64,000 bases of DNA from Microvirga sp. KLBC 81 (GTDB lineage Bacteria > Pseudomonadota > Alphaproteobacteria > Rhizobiales > Beijerinckiaceae). The stretch covers positions 1 to 64,000 of the forward strand of contig NZ_QDAH01000011.1 of NCBI RefSeq assembly GCF_003075415.1, given 5' to 3'. This document shows, one piece after another, positions 20,476 through 30,247 of this stretch (positions are counted from its first letter, which is position 1; the number at the start of each line of letters is the position of its first letter). The notes beneath the pieces were generated by a model that saw nothing but the letters and a program-made list of their open reading frames with translations, was not told the DNA's origin and ran no database searches. The position numbers and the translations under genes are program-made.

Positions 20476-21216
20476 ATGATCCGTGAGCTTGCCAATCCCA
20501 CCCGCTTCATGAACCTCAGCGGCATCCTTCTGCCCTGGGTCACGGGCTTGGCCGTGCTGTTGCTTGGGCTGGGCCTCTACATGATCTGGTTCGTCGCACC
20601 CGCGGATTACCAGCAGGGCGAGACGGTGAAGATCATGTACATCCACGTGCCGGCGGCCTGGCTGTCCCTGTTCTTCTACATGATCATGGCAAGCTCCGCC
20701 TTGGGCACACTCGTGTGGCGGCATCCGCTGGCGGACGTGGCGCAGAAGGCAGCCGCGCCCATCGGCGCGGCCTTCACGCTCATCTGCCTCGTGACGGGCT
20801 CGCTCTGGGGCAAGCCCATGTGGGGCACCTATTGGCAATGGGACGCGCGCCTCACCTCGATGCTCGTGATGCTGCTCATCTATCTCGGCATTCTCGCACT
20901 CTGGCGCGCCATCGAGGAGCCGAACCGCGCGGCGCGCGCCGTGTCGATCCTGACATTGGTCGGCGCTGTGAACGTGCCGATCGTGAAGTTCTCGGTCGAT
21001 TGGTGGAATACGCTGCACCAGCCTGCTTCCGTGTTCCGTCTCGGCGGCCCGACGATCCACACCTCCATGCTCGTGCCGCTGCTCGTGATGGCGCTCGCTT
21101 TCACCTTTATCGGCATCGCCCTGCATCTGTCGGGCATCCGCACGGAGATTCTGCGCCGCCGCGTGCGCACGCTCACCATTCTTGAGGCCGAGCGCCTCGA
21201 CGCACAGGCCGCCTGA
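20476..21216 (+). CDS. ccmC: Heme transporter CcmC
   Basis: 246 residues from the ATG at 20476 (MIRELANPTRF). Six transmembrane helices and the periplasmic Trp-rich heme motif WGTYWQWDARLTS, plus conserved His residues (IHVPAAW, LHQPASV). CcmC delivers heme to CcmE. First gene of the ccmCDG unit; its stop overlaps the ccmD start. Confidence 0.96.
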   Translation: MIRELANPTRFMNLSGILLPWVTGLAVLLLGLGLYMIWFVAPADYQQGETVKIMYIHVPAAWLSLFFYMIMASSALGTLVWRHPLADVAQKAAAPIGAAFTLICLVTGSLWGKPMWGTYWQWDARLTSMLVMLLIYLGILALWRAIEEPNRAARAVSILTLVGAVNVPIVKFSVDWWNTLHQPASVFRLGGPTIHTSMLVPLLVMALAFTFIGIALHLSGIRTEILRRRVRTLTILEAERLDAQAA

Positions 21217-21371
21217 TGACGCATACCTTCTTCATTGCCTTTTCCTATATTCTCACGGCGCTGGTGATCACGGGTCTCGCCTTACGCGCCGTGATCGATC
21301 ATCGCGCGCAGGTGCGTGCATTGGCCGAGCTGGAATCCCGTGGCGTCGGCCGGAGATCGCGCCGTGGCTGA
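21216..21371 (+). CDS. ccmD: Heme exporter protein CcmD
   Basis: 51 residues (MTHTFFIAFSYILTALV...), one transmembrane helix and a basic C-terminal tail, as expected for CcmD, which helps release holo-CcmE from CcmABC. The ATG overlaps the ccmC stop by one base (TGATG), and its end overlaps the ccmG GTG start by eight bases. Identified from position, size and topology. Confidence 0.9.
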   Translation: MTHTFFIAFSYILTALVITGLALRAVIDHRAQVRALAELESRGVGRRSRRG

Positions 21372-21939
21372 GGCAACCGCGCCGCGTTCGCGGCTGATCT
21401 TCGTCCTGCCGGTGATCGTCTTCGTTGCGCTGGCGGGTCTGTTCTTCGTGCAGCTCACCTCGGGTCGCAATCCGGCAGAGCTTCCTTCGGTTCTCCTCAA
21501 CAAGCCGGTGCCCACCTTCAACCTCGCACCGCTCGAAGGCCTCTCCGCCGATGGCAAGCCCGTGCCTGGCTTCTCGAACGAGGACCTGAAGGGCCGCGTC
21601 ACCATCGTGAATGTGTGGGCCTCCTGGTGCGCGCCCTGCCGACAGGAGCATCCGCTGCTCGTGGAGCTGGCCAAGGACCCGTCCGTGCGCCTTGTGGGCA
21701 TCAACCAGAAGGACAATCCGGACAACGCTCGCCGCTTCCTCGGCGCGCTCGGCAATCCTTACGCTGCCGTCGGCGTCGATCCGAATGGCCGCGCCTCCAT
21801 CGATTGGGGCGTCTACGGCGTGCCGGAAACCTTCATCGTCGGCCCGGACGGCATGATCCGCCACAAGCATATCGGCCCGCTGACGCCGGAAAATATTGCA
21901 GGCTTCAAGGAGCGCTTAAGCCAAATCCCGCGCGCTTGA
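21364..21939 (+). CDS. ccmG: Thiol:disulfide interchange protein CcmG/DsbE
   Basis: 191 residues from a GTG at 21364 (reads [10 protein letters not shown]). One N-terminal membrane anchor, then a periplasmic thioredoxin domain with [14 protein letters not shown] and the cis-Pro segment GVPETFIV. Reduces the heme-binding cysteines of apocytochrome c. The last 35 bases overlap the end of the convergent YaiI gene. Confidence 0.95.
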   Translation: MAEATAPRSRLIFVLPVIVFVALAGLFFVQLTSGRNPAELPSVLLNKPVPTFNLAPLEGLSADGKPVPGFSNEDLKGRVTIVNVWASWCAPCRQEHPLLVELAKDPSVRLVGINQKDNPDNARRFLGALGNPYAAVGVDPNGRASIDWGVYGVPETFIVGPDGMIRHKHIGPLTPENIAGFKERLSQIPRA

Positions 21940-22393
21940 GGCGGTTGATCGCCACATCCAGCGCCGAGAGAAAGGCCGAGCGATCCTTCTGCGAAAACGG
22001 CTTCGGCCCGCCGGTCACATCGCCCATGGCGCGCAGATCCTCCATGAGATTGCGCGTGGCGAGCGCCATGCCGATGGAGGCTTCCGTAAACGGCTTGCCC
22101 GTGGGGCCGATCACGTCCGCGCCCGCGCTCACGCAGCGATGGGCGAGAGGGATGTCGGCGGTGATCACGATGGCGCCACGCCGCGCCCGTTCCGCAATCC
22201 AGTCGTCCGCCGCGTCGAAACCGGCGCTCACCACGACGCGTTCGATCAACGGGCTTTGCGGCACCATGAGGAAAGCATTGGCCACCACGAATGTTTTCAC
22301 CCGGTGCCGCTCGGCGACCTTGTAGACCTCGTTCTTCACCGGGCAGGCATCGGCATCCACATAGATCACGATGGCTTGAGAGGTCCCGGTCAT
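21905..22393 (-). CDS. YaiI/YqxD family protein (DUF188, UPF0178)
   Basis: 162 residues. The N-terminal [20 protein letters not shown] and the later [11 protein letters not shown] and [13 protein letters not shown] are characteristic of this conserved family, which has a PIN-like fold with acidic residues. No confirmed biochemical function is known to me. Convergent with ccmG, with a 35-base overlap. Confidence 0.93.
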   Translation of the reverse strand: MTGTSQAIVIYVDADACPVKNEVYKVAERHRVKTFVVANAFLMVPQSPLIERVVVSAGFDAADDWIAERARRGAIVITADIPLAHRCVSAGADVIGPTGKPFTEASIGMALATRNLMEDLRAMGDVTGGPKPFSQKDRSAFLSALDVAINRLKRAGFGLSAP

Positions 22394-22500
22394 GAGCCAT
22401 TTATTCCTTTGGCGGCAATCTTTAGCCCGAATCGAAGAACATCCTTAAGAATCGGGTCCATTCCCGTTGTTAACCTCAGCACCTGCCGAAAAGAACCCCC

Positions 22501-23844
22501 GTGGACCATTCTTCGCGCATCCGATCCGCCTGGGTCTCCCTCCGCAAACGGCGGCGTTCACGGGAACTGAGTGACGCCACGACCCGGCTGATCCGCGAGG
22601 CGGATACGGGAGCCCTGCAGCGGGCCGGCATAGCCCGTATGGTCGTAGCAGGCATTCTGCTCATCACGGTGGTGCTCGCCGCCCATGGCGTTCAGCTCGT
22701 GAATCCGATGGCCATGAAGCAGATTGCCGCGGCCGAGATGACATTGGCTCTTTTCGGGGCCTCGGGCTGGGGGAGCGCCTGGCTCGCCTCGAAGCGCATT
22801 GCGGTGGAGCAGCTCCCCGTTTTTACCGCCGTGCTCGATGCGCTGCTGGTCCTCGGGAATCTCGCCTACAGCCATTGGGGCCTGGGGATCCCTGGCGGGT
22901 TGTTTGCAGTCTTTCCGGTTGTCTGGGTGGTCCCCATCACGCTTGCCGCGGTCGCCATTCACTATCAGCCGCGCCTGCAAATCTTGGTCGCGCTCATCTA
23001 TGTGGTGGGCCTGTCGCTGCTCGCCTTCGGCGGCGAGGCGTTGACCCCCGCCGAGCGGCAGCGGGATCTCTCCGAGATCAACGCCGTATTTTCCGAACAG
23101 GCGAACCTGGTTCGCCTCGCCATGATCCTGTCGCTCGCGCTGATCCTCATTCTCGTGGCGCGGCAAGGCCGTGTGCTGCTGGAGCGGGCGGTGCGAGAGA
23201 CGACCTTGCGCGTCAATCTCACCCGCTATCTGCCGCGCGAGCTCGCGCCCGTTCTCACGGAACAGGCCTTCGCATCGTTAAGGCAAGGGCGGCGCGCCCG
23301 CGTCACGGTCCTGTTCGTGGACATGCGCGCCTCCACCTCCTTCGGCGAGACCATGGACCCGGCGCGGCTCGCCGTATTCATCACCTCGTTCCGCCGCCGC
23401 GTGCTCAGGGCCGCAAGCCGCCATGGCGGCGTCATCGACAAGTTCACGGGCGACGGCGCGCTGATCCTCTTTGGCGTGCCGGGCGCAGGCGATGACGATG
23501 CGGGCCGCGCGCTCGCCTGCGGGCGCACGCTGCTGCGGTTGATCGAGCGCTGGAACATCAAGCGGCAGTTCGACCCGCCCGTGCGCGTTGGCATCGGCAT
23601 TCACACGGGCGAGGTCTTTTGCGGCGTGGTGGGCGACGAGAGCCGCCTCGAATTCACGGTCGTCGGCGAGACGGTCAACATTGCGTCGCGCATCGAGCAG
23701 GCCACGAAGAGCACGGATTGCGACCTGCTGGCCTCAGCGGAAACGGTGCAGGATGCGGGCGAAGAAGGTTCTTGGGTCGAGGTGGCGCACGAGCCTCTGC
23801 CCGGCGTCACCCGCAAAATCGTCCTGTTGAAGCCTGTGGGTTGA
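22501..23844 (+). CDS. Membrane-bound class III adenylate/guanylate cyclase
   Basis: 447 residues from a GTG. About six transmembrane helices between residues 45 and 222 form a membrane sensor. The class III catalytic domain follows (~265-440): metal Asp274 in LFVDMRAST, Asp318 in FTGDGALILFG, and transition-state residues Asn393 and Arg397 in ETVNIASR. All catalytic positions look intact, so it should make cAMP (or cGMP). The input ligand is unknown. It is a single gene. Confidence 0.92.
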   Translation: MDHSSRIRSAWVSLRKRRRSRELSDATTRLIREADTGALQRAGIARMVVAGILLITVVLAAHGVQLVNPMAMKQIAAAEMTLALFGASGWGSAWLASKRIAVEQLPVFTAVLDALLVLGNLAYSHWGLGIPGGLFAVFPVVWVVPITLAAVAIHYQPRLQILVALIYVVGLSLLAFGGEALTPAERQRDLSEINAVFSEQANLVRLAMILSLALILILVARQGRVLLERAVRETTLRVNLTRYLPRELAPVLTEQAFASLRQGRRARVTVLFVDMRASTSFGETMDPARLAVFITSFRRRVLRAASRHGGVIDKFTGDGALILFGVPGAGDDDAGRALACGRTLLRLIERWNIKRQFDPPVRVGIGIHTGEVFCGVVGDESRLEFTVVGETVNIASRIEQATKSTDCDLLASAETVQDAGEEGSWVEVAHEPLPGVTRKIVLLKPVG

Positions 23845-23859
23845 GGCATTCTACTTCTT

Positions 23860-23949
23860 GTCATGGCCGGGCTTGTTCCGGCCATCCCGACTTGGAACAG
23901 CGCTGCGCTCTCCTTATCGGGATCTCCGGCACAAGGCCGGTGATGACAT
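23860..23949. repeat. Dispersed repeat, family C
   Basis: Starts GTCATGGCCGGGCTTGTTCCGGCCATCC, whose arms pair (GGCCGG / CCGGCC), and closes with a GGTGATGACA end. Related copies at 32960 and 63620. Lies between convergent genes. Confidence 0.7.
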
Positions 23950-23956
23950 GATGAGT

Positions 23957-24553
23957 TTAAGCCTCTTCCGCCTTCTTGGCTTCATGCCGCAACAATAGCG
24001 GCGTCTGCGCAAGCGCGAAGGCGATGGTGAGCGGCATGATGCCGAAGACCTTGAAGCTCACCCAGAAATCCGTGCTCTGCGTGCGCCAGACGATCTCATT
24101 GAGCGCGGCGAGCGTGAAGAAGAACAGCGCCCAGCGAAGCGTGAGCTTGCGCCATCCTTCTTCAGTGAGATCGAAAACGCTGTCGAGCACGATCTCGAGC
24201 AGAGGTTTGCGGAAATAGAGGCCGCCGAGAAGGATCGCGCCGAACATCGTGTTCACGATGGTGGGCTTGAGCTTGATGAACGTCTCGTCCTGCAGGAAGA
24301 GCGTGAGCCCGCCGAACACCACCACCACGACGCCCGATACGAGCGGCATGATCGGCAGCTTGCGCAGAAGTGCGTAAGAAACCGCAAGCGCCACCAATGT
24401 CGCGCCGATGAAGAGAGCCGTTGCGAAGAAGATGCGCTGGCCCTCCGCAAAGCCGAACCGGTCCGCATAGGCATTCGCAACGAAGAAGAGAGCGAGCGGC
24501 CCGAGTTCGAGGGCGAGCTTGAGAAGGGGCGGGAGGCGCTTTTCGTTGGTCAT
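23957..24553 (-). CDS. yciB: Inner membrane septation protein YciB/IspZ
   Basis: 198 residues with five to six transmembrane helices. Segments [20 protein letters not shown] and [15 protein letters not shown] are characteristic of YciB, which links cell-envelope synthesis and division proteins. The ATG overlaps the ftsY stop (ATGA), so the two are translationally coupled. Confidence 0.94.
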   Translation of the reverse strand: MTNEKRLPPLLKLALELGPLALFFVANAYADRFGFAEGQRIFFATALFIGATLVALAVSYALLRKLPIMPLVSGVVVVVFGGLTLFLQDETFIKLKPTIVNTMFGAILLGGLYFRKPLLEIVLDSVFDLTEEGWRKLTLRWALFFFTLAALNEIVWRTQSTDFWVSFKVFGIMPLTIAFALAQTPLLLRHEAKKAEEA

Positions 24554-25869
24554 GATATTGCTTCTAACCCGGCAATGGCTTTGGCGAAATCCCCTGCGGT
24601 GAAGGGCTCCAGGTCCTCCACGCCTTCGCCGACGCCGATGAAGTGGACGGGCAGCCCGAACTTGGCGGCGAGCGCCACCAGGATGCCGCCGCGCGCCGTG
24701 CCGTCGAGCTTGGTCATCACGAGGCCCGTGACGCCTGCGGCCTTCTGGAACAGCTCGACCTGGCTCACCGCATTCTGGCCGACCGTCGCATCGAGCACGA
24801 GGAGCGTGGCATGCGGTGCGCTCTCGTCGAATTTCTTGATCACGCGCACGATCTTCTCGAGCTCGGCCATGAGGCCGGCCTTGTTCTGCAACCGGCCTGC
24901 CGTGTCGATGAGCAGCACGTCGGTGCCATTCGCCTTCGCCTCCTGAAGCGCGTCGTAGGCGAGACCTGCCGCATCCGCGCCCTGCTCGCGGGCGAGAACC
25001 GGTGCGCCGACCCGCTCGCCCCACACTTTCAGCTGCTCGATGGCGGCGGCCCGGAAGGTATCGCCCGCTGCCAGCATCACCTTCAGACCCTGCTGCCGGA
25101 ACTTTTGGCTCAGCTTGCCGATGGTCGTGGTTTTGCCTGCGCCGTTCACGCCGACCATGAGGATCACGAAAGGCTTCTTCGCGCGGTCGATGTTCAGCGC
25201 CTGGGCCACGGGCTGCAGCGTCTTCTCCACTTCGCTCGCGAGAATCGTGCGCACCTCCTGCGGCGAGATCTCCTTGTTGTAGCGGCCAGCCGAGATCGCC
25301 TCCGTGATCCGCATGGCGGTGGGCACGCCGAGATCGGCCTGGATCAGGGCATCCTCCAGATCCTGAAGCGTGGCATCGTCCAGCTTGCGCTTGGTGAAGA
25401 GGCCCGTGACGCTCTCCGACAGGGATGACGAGGTGCGGCGCATGCCCTCCGTCAGGCGCTGCCACCAGCCCCGCTTCTCCGCCGGGGCGGGCTGGGCTTC
25501 GGGAGCCGGAGCAACCGACCTTTCGGCCTCGGCCACATCGGGACGCGGCTGAGGCCCGGCCTCCGTCTCGATGCGCGGGATCGGCTCCTTCGGATTGCCG
25601 CCTTCCGGCTCCACGCCTTCGACGGGCTGCAGATCCGCCCCGGCAAGCTCAGGCGGCGTCTTGTTTTCCTCAGGCGTGTCGGGCGAGGCCGTCGTCACGG
25701 TCGGCGGAGCACCCGACAGATCGTCCGCACCCGTAGCCGGCGGGGAGGGCATGGCTTCCGGTTCGCCGCCCGCCTGCGGCGTCTGGGGAGCGACCTCGGG
25801 CTGAGTCTCCGCCTTACGCCCGAAGAGACGGGACAGGAATCCGGGCTTGTCGGGCTTCGTTTCGGCCAT
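24550..25869 (-). CDS. ftsY: Signal recognition particle receptor FtsY
   Basis: 439 residues. A long acidic Pro/Ala/Glu-rich A domain (residues ~1-130) is followed by the NG GTPase domain: G1 [18 protein letters not shown]3 DTAGR, G4 [10 protein letters not shown]. It docks SRP-ribosome complexes (Ffh is encoded at 33.3 kb) at the membrane. A basic FLSRLFGRK segment at the N-terminus may contact membrane lipids. Confidence 0.97.
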   Translation of the reverse strand: MAETKPDKPGFLSRLFGRKAETQPEVAPQTPQAGGEPEAMPSPPATGADDLSGAPPTVTTASPDTPEENKTPPELAGADLQPVEGVEPEGGNPKEPIPRIETEAGPQPRPDVAEAERSVAPAPEAQPAPAEKRGWWQRLTEGMRRTSSSLSESVTGLFTKRKLDDATLQDLEDALIQADLGVPTAMRITEAISAGRYNKEISPQEVRTILASEVEKTLQPVAQALNIDRAKKPFVILMVGVNGAGKTTTIGKLSQKFRQQGLKVMLAAGDTFRAAAIEQLKVWGERVGAPVLAREQGADAAGLAYDALQEAKANGTDVLLIDTAGRLQNKAGLMAELEKIVRVIKKFDESAPHATLLVLDATVGQNAVSQVELFQKAAGVTGLVMTKLDGTARGGILVALAAKFGLPVHFIGVGEGVEDLEPFTAGDFAKAIAGLEAIS

Positions 25870-25922
25870 GGGTCTTAGCTGCCTCGTGAATGCTGGTGCC
25901 TGATTTAGTGCCTGTGCCTCGA

Positions 25923-26060
25923 TAGCGCATCGTGCGGAAAAGTGGATCCGGTTTTCGCTGACGCGGACCTCCGGTTCCGCGCAAACGATGCGCCAGTATA
26001 AAGCGTAAGCATTGGATGAACCCCAAAAGTGAGTTCCACTTTTGGGTCCGATGCTCTAGC
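25923..26060. repeat. Palindromic repeat, family A, between ftsY and the pseudouridine synthase gene
   Basis: Long form of family A: AGCGCATCGTGCGGAAAAGT, an ACGCGGACCTCCGG block, then AAAAGTGAGTTCCACTTTT and GGGTCCGATGCTCTAG. Its central block is the reverse complement of bases 52671-52693 in the kinase gene. It fills the gap up to ten bases before the pseudouridine synthase start. Confidence 0.8.
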
Positions 26061-26069
26061 CGAGGCATC

Positions 26070-26783
26070 ATGAATACGGAAGAGATAGTAAGCCGTTTGC
26101 TCTATCGCGATGCCCTGATGCTCGTGATCGACAAACCCGCCGGCTTAGCCGTGCATCCTGGCCCTAAAGGTGGCGAGACCTTGTTTCATCACCTCGATGC
26201 CTTGCGCTTCGGCCTGCCCCGGCGGCCTGAGGTCGCACACCGTCTCGACAAGGACACCTCCGGCTGCCTCGTGCTGGGCCGGCACCCGAAGGCCATCGCC
26301 CGCCTCAACGAGCTTTTCCGCAAGAACGAGGTCGACAAGGTCTATTGGGCCGTGGTCGAGGGCGGGCCTCCTGAGGACGAGGGCGAGATCGATCTGCCGC
26401 TTGCGCCGAAATCGCCCGATCGCGGCTGGTGGATGAAGGTGGACCCGAAGGGCCAGCCTTCGTTGACCAAGTGGCGGGTGCTCGGGCGCGCGGAAGGCCT
26501 CACGCTTCTCGAACTGCGTCCCATCACGGGCCGCACCCATCAGCTACGCGTCCATTGCGCCGCCATGAACTTCCCGATCCTGGGCGATCCGATCTACGGC
26601 ACGGCCCCGCGTTTCCATGGCCCGGGCCTGCATCTCCATGCCCGCAGCATCACGGTGCCGCTCTACCCGAAGAAGCCCCCGATCGTTGTGGAAGCGCCGG
26701 TGCCGGAGCATATGCACGAACGGGTGAGACTATGTGGCGTCATCCCGGACGGCGCAGCCGATCCGGGATCGCTGGCTGAGTAA
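26070..26783 (+). CDS. RluA-family RNA pseudouridine synthase
   Basis: 237 residues from the ATG at 26070. Catalytic Asp in HRLDKDTSG, plus ITGRTHQLRVH and FPILGDPIYG, all typical of RluA enzymes; there is no N-terminal S4 domain. Modifies rRNA or tRNA uridines; target unknown. The last residues (VIPDGAADPGSLAE) are encoded by repeat-like sequence. Transcribed against the ftsY/yciB and dapF/mtaB genes around it, so it appears inserted. Confidence 0.92.
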   Translation: MNTEEIVSRLLYRDALMLVIDKPAGLAVHPGPKGGETLFHHLDALRFGLPRRPEVAHRLDKDTSGCLVLGRHPKAIARLNELFRKNEVDKVYWAVVEGGPPEDEGEIDLPLAPKSPDRGWWMKVDPKGQPSLTKWRVLGRAEGLTLLELRPITGRTHQLRVHCAAMNFPILGDPIYGTAPRFHGPGLHLHARSITVPLYPKKPPIVVEAPVPEHMHERVRLCGVIPDGAADPGSLAE

Positions 26784-26803
26784 AGTGGAGGAGCCTCCCC
26801 TTG

Positions 26804-26895
26804 TCATTCCCGTGCAGACGGGAATCCATAAACACCGTCGGTGCAGACTGAAGGGCTGTCGTGGTTATGGATCCCGGCCTTCGCCGGGATGACAG
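26804..26895. repeat. Dispersed repeat, family B
   Basis: Begins GTCATTCCCGTGCAGACGGG and AATCCATAA, and ends TTATGGATCCCGGCCTTCGC then GGGATGACA. The two ends are inverted copies, giving a large cruciform. A second copy lies at 34848-34980. Between convergent genes. Confidence 0.8.
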
Positions 26896-26953
26896 TGTTC
26901 TATTCTGAAAACGATCCCGGGTTCCGCTTTGCGGCCCCGGAATGACGTTCAAA

Positions 26954-28207
26954 TTACGCCGCCAGCAATTCCTTGCCGTCGTGACCGGCGATGGTGACCG
27001 GCACGATCTCTCCGGGCTTCACCTCGCCTGCGAAGCGCACGAGCGTAAATCCTTCCGTGCGGCCGAGCTGGTTGGTCTCGATCAGCACGTTGCGCTTTGC
27101 ACCCACCTCCTTAGCGAGATGCTTCACCAGTGCGGCCTCGCCCTTCTCGCGAAGCCTGCGCGCGCGGTCCTTCACGACATCACGCGCGAGCTGCGGCATG
27201 CGCGCGGCGGGGGTGCCGGGGCGGGGTGAGAAGGGGAAGACGTGGAGATGCGTGAGGCTGCACTCGTCGACGATGTCGAGGGAGCGGGAAAACATCTCCT
27301 CCGTTTCCGTCGGGAAGCCCGCGATGATATCGGCGCCGAACACCATGTCCGGACGAAGGCGCTTCACCTGCTCGCAGAAGGCGATGGCATCGCCCCGCAG
27401 ATGACGGCGCTTCATGCGCTTCAGGATCATGTCGTCGCCGGCCTGCAGCGAGAGATGCAGATGCGGCATCAGGCGGCTTTCGTTGGCGATCGCATCGAGG
27501 AGATCGTCGTCCGCCTCCACGGAGTCGATGGAGGAGATGCGAAGACGCTCGAGTTCAGGCACGTGGCGCAACAGGCTCTTCACCAGCGTGCCGAGCTGCG
27601 GCTCGCCCGGCAGATCCTTGCCGTAGCTCGTGATGTCGACGCCGGTGAGCACCACTTCGCGGGAGCCGTGCTCCACGAGGTTGCGCACCTGCTCCACCAC
27701 CGCGCCCATGGGCACGGAGCGGGAATTGCCGCGGCCGTAAGGGATGATGCAGAAGGTGCAGCGGTGGTCGCAGCCGTTCTGCACCTGCACGAAGGCGCGG
27801 GTGCGTCCGCGCATGCCGTCGATGAGGTGCACGGCGGTTTCCTTCACCGCCATGATGTCGTTGACGAGAATCTTTTCGCTTTGCCCCACGCCGAAATCGC
27901 GCATGGAAGCCCAGGTCTCGGCCTTCATCTTTTCATGATTGCCGAGAACTTGAGCGACCTCCGGCATGGAGGCGAAGGTTTCAGGCTCCACTTGCGCGGC
28001 GCAGCCCGTCACGATGATCCGTGCATCGGGCTTTTCGCGCGCGATCTTGCGGATGGACTGGCGCGCCTGGCGCGTCGCCTCGGCGGTGACGGCGCAGGTG
28101 TTCACGATGACGACCTCGCCCAACCCAGCCTCTTCCGCGTCGCGCTGCATGGCCTCCGACTCGTAGGTGTTGAGCCGGCAGCCGAAGGTGACGACTTCGA
28201 CGCTCAT
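26954..28207 (-). CDS. mtaB: tRNA t6A37 methylthiotransferase MtaB
   Basis: 417 residues. N-terminal MTTase cluster cysteines in FGCRLNTYES, VNTCAVT and TGCAAQV; radical SAM triad in CDHRCTFCIIPYGRG; C-terminal TRAM region. Adds the methylthio group to t6A37 of ANN-decoding tRNAs. The start overlaps the dapF stop (TGATG), a standard arrangement in this order. Confidence 0.95.
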   Translation of the reverse strand: MSVEVVTFGCRLNTYESEAMQRDAEEAGLGEVVIVNTCAVTAEATRQARQSIRKIAREKPDARIIVTGCAAQVEPETFASMPEVAQVLGNHEKMKAETWASMRDFGVGQSEKILVNDIMAVKETAVHLIDGMRGRTRAFVQVQNGCDHRCTFCIIPYGRGNSRSVPMGAVVEQVRNLVEHGSREVVLTGVDITSYGKDLPGEPQLGTLVKSLLRHVPELERLRISSIDSVEADDDLLDAIANESRLMPHLHLSLQAGDDMILKRMKRRHLRGDAIAFCEQVKRLRPDMVFGADIIAGFPTETEEMFSRSLDIVDECSLTHLHVFPFSPRPGTPAARMPQLARDVVKDRARRLREKGEAALVKHLAKEVGAKRNVLIETNQLGRTEGFTLVRFAGEVKPGEIVPVTIAGHDGKELLAA

Positions 28208-29091
28208 CAGGCCGCTCCCGCGAAGAGGGCAGGGGAGAAGAGGCCCTCGTGCTCCAGCTCAGTCTCGCCGGTCATGAGCACATGATCGTCGCTTTCGCGC
28301 CATTCGATCAGGAGATCGCCGCCGGGCAGCGAGATGGTGGCCTTGCGGCCCGCCAATCCCTTGCGGGCCGCGGCCACGAGAGTGGCGCAGGCCGCGGAGC
28401 CGCAGGCGCGGGTGGCGCCAGCGCCACGCTCCCATACGCGAAGCACGATGTGGTCGGGGCTCACCACTTCAGCGAAGGAAATGTTGGCGCGCTCGGGGAA
28501 AACCGGGTCGTGCTCGAGCTTCGGGCCGACGGCGGCCAGGTCGTAAGCCTTTGCATCCTTCACCCAGAAAACAGCGTGCGGGTTGCCCATGCTCACCACG
28601 GAAGGGTTCTGCAGCTCCGGGTGCTCAGGCAGATGCGTATCGACCGTGATCGAGCGGGTGTCGGAAACGGGATCGCGCAGGGGAATCTCGTTCCAGCCTA
28701 AGCGCGGCAGGCCCATGTCGACCGTAAAGACCGTGTCGGACACACGTGTCACCGGCAGGAGGCCGGCCTTGGTTTCGAGCACCAGGCCCTTGTCGTTGGA
28801 ACGCCCGATGACCGGGTCCGCCACCATGGCCCAGGCGACACAGCGGGTGCCGTTGCCGCAGGCGCCGGATTCCGAACCGTCCGTGTTGTAGATGCGCATA
28901 AACGCGTCCGTGCCGGGGGAGGCCGGATCGTGCAGCACCATCAGCTGGTCGAAGCGCGAGCGCGGATCGGCCGCGATGGCGCGCGCTTCCGCAGCGCTCA
29001 CGATATGGGGTGAGCCGCGCAGATCCAGCACGGTGATCTCGTTGCCGAGACCGTTCATCTTGAGAAAACGGTGGTTCGAAAGGGCGGTCAT
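28207..29091 (-). CDS. dapF: Diaminopimelate epimerase
   Basis: 294 residues from the ATG at 29091 ([18 protein letters not shown]). The two catalytic cysteines are in GACGNGTRC and [10 protein letters not shown]. Converts LL- to meso-diaminopimelate for peptidoglycan and lysine synthesis; asd at 58 kb supplies an earlier step. Upstream of and coupled to mtaB. Confidence 0.97.
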   Translation of the reverse strand: MTALSNHRFLKMNGLGNEITVLDLRGSPHIVSAAEARAIAADPRSRFDQLMVLHDPASPGTDAFMRIYNTDGSESGACGNGTRCVAWAMVADPVIGRSNDKGLVLETKAGLLPVTRVSDTVFTVDMGLPRLGWNEIPLRDPVSDTRSITVDTHLPEHPELQNPSVVSMGNPHAVFWVKDAKAYDLAAVGPKLEHDPVFPERANISFAEVVSPDHIVLRVWERGAGATRACGSAACATLVAAARKGLAGRKATISLPGGDLLIEWRESDDHVLMTGETELEHEGLFSPALFAGAA

Positions 29092-29157
29092 GGGCCGTAT
29101 ATGGCTGAAAACGCGAGGAATCGCGAGAGGGAAGGAGGCTGCCTGCGGCAATATCGT

Positions 29158-29291
29158 TAGCGCATCGTCCGGACCCGAAGGGCCGCGTCAGCGAAAAGTG
29201 GACCCGGTTTTCCGCACGATGCTCTGCTTGAAAGAGGAAGCATCGGATGGGTCCCAAAAGGGGAATCCACTTTTCACGTCCGAGGCTCTAG
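29158..29291. repeat. Palindromic repeat, family A, between dapF and the TSUP gene
   Basis: AGCGCATCGTCCGGACCCGA, a CGAAAAGTGGACCCGGTTTT block, AGCATCGGATGGGTCCCAAAA and a closing CACGTCCGAGGCTCTAG. The last bases form the stop codon of the TSUP permease gene (29288-29290). Confidence 0.78.
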
Positions 29292-30025
29292 AGGGCCGGC
29301 AGGATTCGCGGAATGCTGGTGGCGATGATGATGAGGCCGACGCCGACCATGAGCGGGCGCGTCGGCACGCGGCTGACCAGAAACCCGCCCAAGGGAGCCG
29401 CCAGCACGCCGCCGACGATGAGGCCGGTTGCCGACCTCAGCTCCGACCAGCCCAGGGTCAGGATGAAGGTGGCGGAGATGACGATCGTGACCAGAAACTC
29501 GGTCAGGTTCGTGGAGCCGATCACGTGCCGGGGCGCGTGACCACGCCCGATGAGAGAACTCGTGACGATGGAACCCCATCCGCCTCCGCCTATGGCATCG
29601 AGCAGTCCGCCGCCGCCGCCGATCCAGGGCACGAGCCAGTCCTGCACCTCCCGCGGCCAGAGGGGCCTGAACGCCTTGAAGACGAGGTAGAGGCCGATCA
29701 CCATCAGATAGGCGGAGACCATGGGCTGCATCATCTTCGCGTCGACGTTGGAGAGGACAAAGGCTCCGATGGCTCCGCCGATCATGCCGGCAGGGGCAAG
29801 CCGCGCGACGAGGCGCCAATCGACGTTACGGTGGAAGACGTGGGAGGCGCCGGAGGCGGCCGTGGTGAAGATTTCCGTCACATGGGTCACGGCGCTGGCC
29901 GTTGCCGGCGGAACGCCGAAGGCCAGAAGGCTCGTGGTGGAGAGCACGCCAAAAGCCATGCCGAGGGCCCCATCCACCAGCTGGGCCAGGAAGCCGATCC
30001 CGGCAAAGATCAAAAAGTCTTCCAT
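29288..30025 (-). CDS. TauE/SafE (TSUP) family permease
   Basis: 245 residues from the ATG at 30025 (MEDFLIFAGIGFLAQLVDG), with seven to eight transmembrane helices and repeat motifs GALGMAFGVLSTT and GGGGWGSIVTSSLIG, typical of the TSUP family that exports sulfite, sulfoacetate and other organosulfur anions. Substrate unknown. The stop codon lies inside a family A repeat, so its C-terminus may have been altered. Confidence 0.92.
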   Translation of the reverse strand: MEDFLIFAGIGFLAQLVDGALGMAFGVLSTTSLLAFGVPPATASAVTHVTEIFTTAASGASHVFHRNVDWRLVARLAPAGMIGGAIGAFVLSNVDAKMMQPMVSAYLMVIGLYLVFKAFRPLWPREVQDWLVPWIGGGGGLLDAIGGGGWGSIVTSSLIGRGHAPRHVIGSTNLTEFLVTIVISATFILTLGWSELRSATGLIVGGVLAAPLGGFLVSRVPTRPLMVGVGLIIIATSIPRILPAL

Positions 30026-30247
30026 TCTCGAAACAGCCCCGCGCGGTGGGAATGGTATCATAGCCACGATTTCAGGTTGGTTGAGAGCGGCCAAGCCGGT
30101 GGCCAGAGGATTTTTTATGCAGGTGTGGGAAAGCACCTGCTTCCATCCGTCCTCCACAGAGGAGGCCGGGGTACCTCGCGGCTCGACCAAAACCCTCTTA
30201 TGCTCCGGCTCGTCACCATTTTGTGATTCGAGGCTTAAGGCTTTCCC

